From CAZWRV01 sp964636325 (GTDB lineage: Bacteria; Verrucomicrobiota; Lentisphaeria; Victivallales; GWF2-50-93): DNA of 15,747 nucleotides. Positions 1 through 5,031 of the stretch are shown here, piece after piece (position 1 is the stretch's first letter; every line of letters starts with the position of its first letter). The stretch is taken from positions 1 to 15,747 of the forward strand of contig CAZWRV010000126.1 of assembly GCA_964636325.1 (NCBI GenBank). The letters are read 5' to 3'. Below the pieces are notes generated by a model, which did not search any database, was not told the origin of the DNA, and saw nothing but the letters and a program-made list of their open reading frames with translations. Made by a program: the position numbers and the translations under genes.

Positions 1-33
1 AAAAAAAGAAGCCAGCTGTCTTGAGGCTGGCTA
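1..33 (-). terminator. Rho-independent terminator, minus strand
   Basis: Read on the minus strand, a 7-bp stem (AGCCAGC, bases 26-32 pairing with 10-16) with a 9-nt loop is followed by TCTTTTTTT. This is a standard intrinsic terminator for transcription coming from the right. No coding gene ends here: the nearest minus-strand gene ends at 780 and has its own terminator at 718-746. It may therefore end a small RNA, act as a backup, or be a remnant. Confidence 0.6.
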
Positions 34-238
34 CATACTTCGCTGAATACTTACAGGGCCGGGGACGGCCCAGGGGCCGGATTTTTGCAGGCGCTCCTCG
101 CTTCCGAATCAAATTACTATATAGCCGGCGTTATTCAATATATAGCATTGTCTTTGTTGCCGGAAATGCGGCGGCGCGGTAATAGCCCAGCCATGCCTTC
201 GGGGTCGCTATCGGTATCGGGATCGATTACTGATTCAT
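34..238. other. Intergenic stretch, no gene seen
   Basis: No convincing coding region. The stretch has GC-rich short inverted repeats around 55-86 (GGGCCG/CGGCCC type), an AT-rich patch around 115-150, and a hexamer-like low-complexity run at about 207-228 built from TATCGG and ATCGGG units. A similar GATTCCGA-type run follows the mobile element at about 569-588. Minus-strand transcription through here would end at the terminator at the window edge, so a small RNA is possible but not shown. Confidence 0.4.
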
Positions 239-333
239 CCTAAGGCGGGCTTTGCCCGCAACCCAAAATTCAATGAATTCCATAGACACATGCACGCTTT
301 TGTGATAGAAGTTTTTAAGAAAGTATCCTAATT
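239..333 (+). repeat. 95-bp dispersed repeat, copy A
   Basis: These 95 bases match the reverse complement of 7932-8026 with 5 differences and no gaps (90/95 by eye). The unit starts with CCTAAGG and a short hairpin (GCGGGC, loop TTT, GCCCGC), then has an AT-rich middle containing AATTCAATGAATTC, and ends in AAGTATCCTAATT. Its last seven bases (CCTAATT) are also the first seven of the mobile element that follows, so the two repeats overlap or share an end. No coding potential is evident. Confidence 0.9.
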
Positions 334-560
334 GCCGCAGTTGAAAATATGCTTTATAAATTAACACTCTCATAATAAGGCATTTACATATTTAGAGGCT
401 TTCACCCAATGAGTGAAAGCCAGTTTCGGCATATTTTCAACCCGGGAGGGTTGGCCGCATTCGCCATATCTACTTCGTTAGCTTCAACTTGCAGTGGTCA
501 CCACAGCTGCGTCTTGCCGCCTGGCAGCTACGGCGAATGCGGCCAACTGCGGCTATTAGG
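327..560 (+). mobile_element. MITE-like palindromic element, copy 1
   Basis: This 234-bp unit recurs in the same orientation at 14047-14280 with only 5 substitutions (positions 479, 489, 518, 525, 535) and no gaps. It has 16-bp terminal inverted repeats, CCTAATTGCCGCAGTT at the left and AACTGCGGCTATTAGG at the right, matching at 15 of 16 positions. Homology between the copies stops exactly at these ends. Inside are three more inverted repeats: 340-352 with 429-441 (13 bp), 397-405 with 413-421 (9 bp), and 451-465 with 532-546 (15 bp). There is no transposase gene, so it is non-autonomous. Unlike copy 2, it shows no clear flanking target duplication. Confidence 0.85.
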
Positions 561-638
561 TTCATTTTCGATTCCGACACCGATTCCCTAATGGTGGTAA
601 GGACAGAGGGATTACGCGGCGTATATGTCCAACACTTA

Positions 639-692
639 AGTGGCGCAGGTATTCCTACCTGCGATGCCGCAGGCAGGAATGCCTGCGCCACT
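639..692. repeat. Long hairpin (REP-like palindrome)
   Basis: Two 25-base arms (639-663 and 668-692) around the 4-base loop ATGC pair at 23 of 25 positions. One of the two exceptions is a T-G pair when read as RNA on the plus strand. The outer stem is AGTGGCGCAGG/CCTGCGCCACT. No run of T follows on either side, so it does not look like an intrinsic terminator. Its size and near-perfect pairing resemble REP-type intergenic palindromes. It lies between the mobile element and the terminator of the secretin genes. No second copy was found in this window. Confidence 0.75.
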
Positions 693-717
693 AAAAGGCA
701 AGTTTCAGGGGGTGAAC

Positions 718-746
718 AAAAAAGCCCGCGGGTTTCGCGGGCTTTT
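718..746 (-). terminator. Rho-independent terminator of the secretin genes
   Basis: On the minus strand the stem GCCCGCG/CGCGGGC (736-742 with 724-730, 5-nt loop) is followed by six T residues. It lies 34 bases beyond the stop codon of the 780-2900 gene. The A/T flanks on both sides mean it could also work in the plus direction. Confidence 0.85.
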
Positions 747-779
747 CAAATTCCGATCAAGAGGTTCGTCGCAAACCGT

Positions 780-2900
780 TTAATAAGCGTAAGGCGGCTT
801 GTCGACGCCCTTTTTGTTCTTGTCGAAGATGTATTGGTCGTAGCCGTAGTCGTTCATGTCGATGGGGCCTGCCTTCATGCCGGACTTCTCGAGCTTCGCC
901 TTCAGCGCCCTGATTTCCTTTTCGATCTCCTGGTTTTCGGCTACGCGGGTCTGGGGGAGGACTGGCGTGCATTCCAGGACGGCTACGATGGAGGAGGTCT
1001 TGGTGACCTCCTTTTCGCTTCCGAGGGCCCATCCGATGATTGGCAGGTCTCCGAGCCAGGGGACTTTGTCCACGCTTTTGACGATGTTTTTCTTTTCCAG
1101 TCCGCCGATGACGAACTTGTTGCCCCTGTGGCTTACGAGGACGTCGGTGCTGACCTCGCTGAAGGAGGTTCTTGGGAATCCGTCGCCCGTGAAGCCGATC
1201 AGGCTTGTGTTTGTCATGTGGACGTTGATCTTGCTGGCGTCCTCGCAGACGACGGGTGTCATCTTGAGTGTGAATCCGTAGGTCTTCACATAGGTGTCGA
1301 CTTCGGTGTCGCGGTATATCATGTAGGACTGGTCCTCGACGTAGTTGCTCTGGGGGACCCACGTGTAGTAGAAGACGGTTGATGTCGCGGGTGCGCCGGC
1401 GGTGGTGGCGTCGGCGGCGACGAGCTGTCCCATGGCCCTGTCGAAGGTGACGTTGTAGAGGTTGTTGACCTTGTAGCCGATGTTCTGCAGGCCGCCGATG
1501 TTTCCCGCCAGATCCCGCTCGTCCCTGACCTTGACGAAGTGGGCGCCCTGAGCTGCGGCCTCGGACTCGTTGACTGCGACCGTGTAGATGTATCTGCCGC
1601 CGTCGTAGAATCTTGAGATCATGATGTCTCCGCGGTAGAATCCTGCGGGCGGGACCGCGGCGCCGATTGTGCCGTCGTTCCAGGTGAGCGTGACCTGCTC
1701 GCCCTTCTCGTCGTAGCCGACGAAACGGTAGCGGTTGCTGGCGAGGCCGTTGTTGTCGTTGACCGGCGGGTTTGCGCCTGCCGGAAAGACTCTGGCGTCG
1801 GTGACCCTTATGTAGCTCATGAGGCCGTAGTTGGGAATCTTCTTTCCGTCGCCGAAGCCCGTGACTCCGTTGAGGCTTTCGACGTAGCCTTCCTGGTTGT
1901 TCTGCAACGAAATCTGGCCGGAGGTGATGATGCTGGCCTTGCCCTTTGCGGTGAGGAAGTCGAGATATTTTGTGTTCCACTTGGGGCTGAACTTGACGAA
2001 CTGGGTGTGGGAGTCCATGCTGTCTGGGATGCCTGGCATGTTGGTTATGACATCCCACCCGTATGCGTAGCGGCTCGCTATCGCGAAGAAGTCCCTTCCG
2101 GGGCCGTTCTTCCAGGCCTGGAAGTCCACGCCCATTGCTCCGTCGTTCTCGCAGTCAAGCTCGTATACGGTGTATTTGACGAGCACCTCGCCGATCGGCA
2201 CGTCGTAGAGCTTAATCATGTCGTTGATGTTCTTGACGTTGTAGTACGGCACGTAAAGGAGCAGCGCGTTCAGCTCCTTGTCCACGAAGGTCTTGTCCTT
2301 GCCGCCCTCGAGCTCGTCCGGGTCGTCGGGATGGTTGAGGCCGACATCGTAGAGCTTCTGGTAGAGCCATGTGGCGCTGTTGAATTTTGGGAAGTACACG
2401 TAGGTGTATGTGCCGGAGGCCGATGTGATGCCCGGCTGGTCGAGGGCCTCGATGATTTCGTCGAAGCTCATGCCGTGCTGCTGGGGCAGGAACCTGAAGT
2501 CTTCGGCGGAGACGACAAGGCCGCCGGTGCCGTCGTTGAACCTTATGCACTCCACCTTGGTGGTGTCGTCCTTGATCCTGTTCATCCTTGCGGCCGTCCT
2601 GAGATAGGGGCGGAGCTCCTCGGGGTCGGCGTTCTTCATGATGTATGTCCTGGTGACGACGTCGGGGTCGTTGTTCTCGTTGATCACATGGAGGCTCTTG
2701 GTCTGGTCGTTGATGAGGATTGTAGGCTGCAGCTGCATCTGGCTGGGCATCGGCTGGGGAGTCCGGTCGCCCGTGTCGTTGGCCGCATTCAGAGCGAATG
2801 CGGACGCCATGGCGGCGGCGCATGCGAAGAGCTTAAGCAGGGAAGTGTTTTTCATGATGTCAGCTTTCTCCTTATTGCATGGATATGTCCTGGAATTCAT
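780..2900 (-). CDS. Secretin-family outer-membrane protein (second of tandem pair)
   Basis: This is a 706-residue protein. The C-terminal half resembles the GspD/PilQ secretin domain: a segment with KYLDFLTAKGKASIITSGQ at about 311-329, then VPWLGDLPIIGWALG at 613-627 and a beta-rich close with SSIVAVLECTPV. Residues 85-248 look like N-type secretin subdomains, ending with EVLVKYTVYEL. About 200 residues (340-540) are inserted between the two halves of the secretin domain. The tail (655-675) is a short coiled-coil-like helix. A signal-peptide-like stretch (LLKLFACAAAMASAFALNA) starts near residue 21. The start at 2900 has a strong GGAGG 9 bases upstream. A start at 2855 (MKNTSLL) would give a more standard signal peptide and has its own AGGAG 12 bases away. 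The family forms outer-membrane channels for type II secretion or type IV pili. Which machine it serves is unknown, as no ATPase or pseudopilin gene is present. Confidence 0.8.
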   Translation of the reverse strand: MNSRTYPCNKEKADIMKNTSLLKLFACAAAMASAFALNAANDTGDRTPQPMPSQMQLQPTILINDQTKSLHVINENNDPDVVTRTYIMKNADPEELRPYLRTAARMNRIKDDTTKVECIRFNDGTGGLVVSAEDFRFLPQQHGMSFDEIIEALDQPGITSASGTYTYVYFPKFNSATWLYQKLYDVGLNHPDDPDELEGGKDKTFVDKELNALLLYVPYYNVKNINDMIKLYDVPIGEVLVKYTVYELDCENDGAMGVDFQAWKNGPGRDFFAIASRYAYGWDVITNMPGIPDSMDSHTQFVKFSPKWNTKYLDFLTAKGKASIITSGQISLQNNQEGYVESLNGVTGFGDGKKIPNYGLMSYIRVTDARVFPAGANPPVNDNNGLASNRYRFVGYDEKGEQVTLTWNDGTIGAAVPPAGFYRGDIMISRFYDGGRYIYTVAVNESEAAAQGAHFVKVRDERDLAGNIGGLQNIGYKVNNLYNVTFDRAMGQLVAADATTAGAPATSTVFYYTWVPQSNYVEDQSYMIYRDTEVDTYVKTYGFTLKMTPVVCEDASKINVHMTNTSLIGFTGDGFPRTSFSEVSTDVLVSHRGNKFVIGGLEKKNIVKSVDKVPWLGDLPIIGWALGSEKEVTKTSSIVAVLECTPVLPQTRVAENQEIEKEIRALKAKLEKSGMKAGPIDMNDYGYDQYIFDKNKKGVDKPPYAY

Positions 2901-2908
2901 TTTTCAGT

Positions 2909-2914
2909 CCCTCC
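2909..2914 (-). promoter_or_regulatory. RBS of second secretin gene, adjoining upstream stop
   Basis: On the minus strand the sequence reads TAAGGAGGGACTGAAAAATG. The stop codon of the upstream secretin gene (2917-2915) is directly followed by GGAGGG, 8-9 bases before the ATG at 2900. This supports the 2900 start and suggests translational coupling of the two genes in one transcript. Confidence 0.7.
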
Positions 2915-4729
2915 TTACTGCTTTTTTTCTTCGGGGTTTTGAACACCCGTGGCAGCGGCCGATCCGGGGACTTCTGCAGCAGGCGCCGCCTCCGGCTTCT
3001 GGGCGTCCTTGGAAGCCTTCTTTTCGGGAGACGGTGGAATTGGCAGAGCCGGAGTCTCTTCGGCTTTTAACACTGCGGTCGCCGCTGCCGCGTCGATTTT
3101 CTCGGAGACGTCGGTCGTCGGCATTTCGGCGTCCCTGAGCATTTCGGTCGCGGTGACGAGCCTTCCGGCCCACTTGGAGAGGTCCGACTCGGGTCTGGCG
3201 GCCGTCACCGACGCGGTGATGAAGACCCTGGTCTTGGATTTCGACTCGACCGAGGCGCCTACCAGGTATTTGAATCCGGGGATGTCGCCGAGGAACGGGA
3301 TGCTGTTGTTCTGCATCACGACCTGCGTCCTGTCGTATGTTGCGAGAAGCTTCTCGTCGCCGCACGCGACGCTGCAGAAGGATCTGAAGTTGAAGACGTT
3401 GTTCACGTTTTCGCCGGTGTTTGTCTTCTCCACCGCGTCGACGACCCTGAGCACGTACCCGAACTCGACGCATGAGGCGCCGGCGCCCTCCTCGCGGGTC
3501 ACGGCTTTTTCCTTCTCGTATCCGCCATTGAAGTTGATGATCGGGTTTCTGAAGTACAAGGATATGTCCGCGGAAGAAGCCTTCACCTGGGTGTTCTGAT
3601 CGCTGTCCTTGACGATGTTCTGGTAGTGTGGAGTGAATGCGATCTTGTATTTGGCGTTCTTGAAGTTGTTGGGGCCCGGATCGTGGCTGTAGTCGTTGAT
3701 CAGCGTAATCGAGCCGGAAGTGGCGATCCTGGCCTTGCCCTTCTGGGCCAGAAGCCTTATGAAGGTGGCGTCGATCTGTGGCGCAACCATGAATCCGCCC
3801 CAGGTGTGCGAAAGGTTTGAAAAGACGTTGAGCCCGTTCGAGACGTTTGCGATGTCGGTGAAGGAGTCGAACTTGAGGTAGTCGAGCCCTGCGCTGAAGA
3901 GGGTTGCGCCCGGCCCGTTCTTCCAGGCGATGTAGTCTATGCCGAGTTCCTTGAGGTCGTCGTCGCTCACCTCGTATATGTTGAGCTTCACTTCGACCTG
4001 CGGAAGTGGGCGGTCCATGATCTTATACCAGTCGTAGGACTTCTTGCCGTCGGAAAGGGAGTCCTTCCAGTAGAGCATGCTGGTCGTCCTGTCCCAGAAA
4101 TATTCGCCGTCCTCGCTGCCGACTGTCGGGCCTACCCTCACGAGATCTGCCGAAGAGCGGTATTTTGGCATGTAGACGAAGCGGTAGACGCCGCTTCCTT
4201 CGATGAGCGAACCGAGCTCGTCGGCCTTTCCCGGCCTGTCGAGTTTTGCTATCATATCGTCGACGAACGGGATCATGTCCACGCCGGTGTTTACGAGAAG
4301 AAACTCCTCGCCAGTCCTCTTGTAATTGCACCTTTCGACGGTGGAATATTTGTAGTATCTCTTGACGGCGCCGAGAACCCATGGGGTAAGGTTCACCGCC
4401 TGGGTGTGCTTCAATTTGTATATTTTGCTTGTCATATACTTCTGATCCCTGTCCTCGATGACACGAAGCATACGGCGGTCGGCGGCGTCCCTGGTCAGGC
4501 GTCCCGACGTGTATTCGCCGGTCGGGATTTTCTCGTTGACCGTCTGCTGCCACTGCCAGGGGATGTCGCCCTTCTGTTCAAGCTGACCCTGCTGTTGCTG
4601 CTGGGCGTCCTGGCCGGCCTGCTGTTGCGCTTCCGCCTGCAGGCGTACCTCCTGCTCGGCATCTGCGGCCTGCACGAGCAGGCCTGACAGCGCCGCAACC
4701 GCAAGCACCGTAGTCGTGATCTGTTTCAT
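2915..4729 (-). CDS. Secretin-family outer-membrane protein (first of tandem pair)
   Basis: This is a 604-residue protein with a classic signal peptide (MKQITTTVLAVAALSGLLVQ, cleavage probably after AADA, about residue 24). A Gln/Ala-rich linker follows (28-52). Residues 100-255 resemble N-type secretin subdomains, and 245-512 resemble the secretin core: FIRLLAQKGKARIATSGSIT, then SIPFLGDIPGFKYLVG at 476-491 and a terminal beta strand. The last 90 residues are Ala/Pro/Lys/Glu-rich and probably disordered. Residues 263-274 (GIDYIAWKNGPG) closely match GVDFQAWKNGPG in the downstream gene, so the two are paralogues. The start at 4729 has AAGGAG 5 bases upstream. Secretin-like outer-membrane channel function is inferred from the fold signature only. 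The two genes lie 14 bp apart and share a terminator. Confidence 0.78.
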   Translation of the reverse strand: MKQITTTVLAVAALSGLLVQAADAEQEVRLQAEAQQQAGQDAQQQQQGQLEQKGDIPWQWQQTVNEKIPTGEYTSGRLTRDAADRRMLRVIEDRDQKYMTSKIYKLKHTQAVNLTPWVLGAVKRYYKYSTVERCNYKRTGEEFLLVNTGVDMIPFVDDMIAKLDRPGKADELGSLIEGSGVYRFVYMPKYRSSADLVRVGPTVGSEDGEYFWDRTTSMLYWKDSLSDGKKSYDWYKIMDRPLPQVEVKLNIYEVSDDDLKELGIDYIAWKNGPGATLFSAGLDYLKFDSFTDIANVSNGLNVFSNLSHTWGGFMVAPQIDATFIRLLAQKGKARIATSGSITLINDYSHDPGPNNFKNAKYKIAFTPHYQNIVKDSDQNTQVKASSADISLYFRNPIINFNGGYEKEKAVTREEGAGASCVEFGYVLRVVDAVEKTNTGENVNNVFNFRSFCSVACGDEKLLATYDRTQVVMQNNSIPFLGDIPGFKYLVGASVESKSKTRVFITASVTAARPESDLSKWAGRLVTATEMLRDAEMPTTDVSEKIDAAAATAVLKAEETPALPIPPSPEKKASKDAQKPEAAPAAEVPGSAAATGVQNPEEKKQ

Positions 4730-4792
4730 AAAGTCTCCTTGATGGGTGATGATTTGGAATCAATTCTTCAAGCGCCTGAGCCTATCATCCGA

Positions 4793-4821
4793 TTTTTAGC
4801 ATATTGTAAGCGGCATGTTAA
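4793..4821 (-). promoter_or_regulatory. Candidate sigma-70 promoter for the secretin operon
   Basis: On the minus strand, TTAACA (4821-4816) is separated by 17 bases from TAAAAA (4798-4793), about 64 bases before the ATG at 4729. Both hexamers are imperfect, so this is a candidate only. Confidence 0.3.
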
Positions 4822-4868
4822 GATTATATGAATCTTCCGCGGCGGCGCGGGCGTCCTGGCGCCCTTAT

Positions 4869-4889
4869 TGTCTATAAAGCTTATAGACA
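4869..4889. promoter_or_regulatory. Palindromic operator-like site
   Basis: TGTCTATAA and TTATAGACA form perfect 9-bp arms around the 3-base centre AGC. ATTG and ACAAT just outside nearly extend the symmetry. Its length and symmetry fit a binding site for a dimeric repressor such as a GntR-type regulator, but no regulator gene of that kind is in the window. It lies about 140 bases upstream of the secretin operon start, in the 302-base gap between it and the rhamnosidase-like gene. Confidence 0.45.
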
Positions 4890-4992
4890 TACAATAGAAT
4901 TCGGCGATTTCAAGGATGCCGCGGTTTTTTTTTGATAAATGCTTGAAAGGATGCAATTCGGAAGCGGGTGGCGCAGCGGTTCTTCAATACGA

Positions 4993-5020
4993 ATTCAGCA
5001 GAAGGGCGTAGCTCGGTGAA
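4993..5020 (+). repeat. Short hairpin repeat, member 1
   Basis: The bases read ATTCAGCAGAAGGGCGTAG and then CTCGGTGAA. They resemble the sequence at 8032-8060 (ATTCAGTGGAAAGGGCGTAG, then TTCACTGAA). The ends TTCAGC and GGTGAA pair at 5 of 6 positions around the conserved GAAGGGCGTAG loop. It sits just past the 3' end of the rhamnosidase-like gene. The other copy sits 5' of that gene. Confidence 0.5.
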
Positions 5021-5031
5021 CTCATGTCGGT

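Noticed and set aside
409..591. 60-codon open frame inside the mobile element
   Set aside because: It covers palindromic arms and runs past the element's end at 560, so it is not part of the conserved 234-bp unit. In copy 2 the frame does not give a conserved protein. No transposase-like motif.
489..1382. Long plus-strand open frame of 297 codons
   Set aside because: It starts in the mobile element and runs antisense to the well-supported secretin gene. Its translation is low-complexity and Val/Asp-rich, as expected of an antisense shadow in GC-rich DNA.
757..2058. 433-codon minus-strand open frame
   Set aside because: It is in another frame of the 780-2900 secretin gene. Its Arg/His/Gln-rich product resembles no family, while the secretin frame has a signal peptide and family signatures.
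2007..2942. 311-codon plus-strand open frame
   Set aside because: It is antisense to the 5' half of the second secretin gene and rich in Val/Leu/Asp with no motif. It is a shadow of strong codon bias.
4730..4860. Possible sigma-54 promoter for the secretin genes, which would link them to the response regulator
   Set aside because: The best candidate (TGCCGC then TATGCT on the minus strand) lacks the required GG at -24, so it does not fit the consensus.
4918..4933. CCGCGG followed by nine T residues as a plus-strand terminator
   Set aside because: The only stem is the 6-base self-complementary CCGCGG with no loop. No plus-strand gene ends before it.
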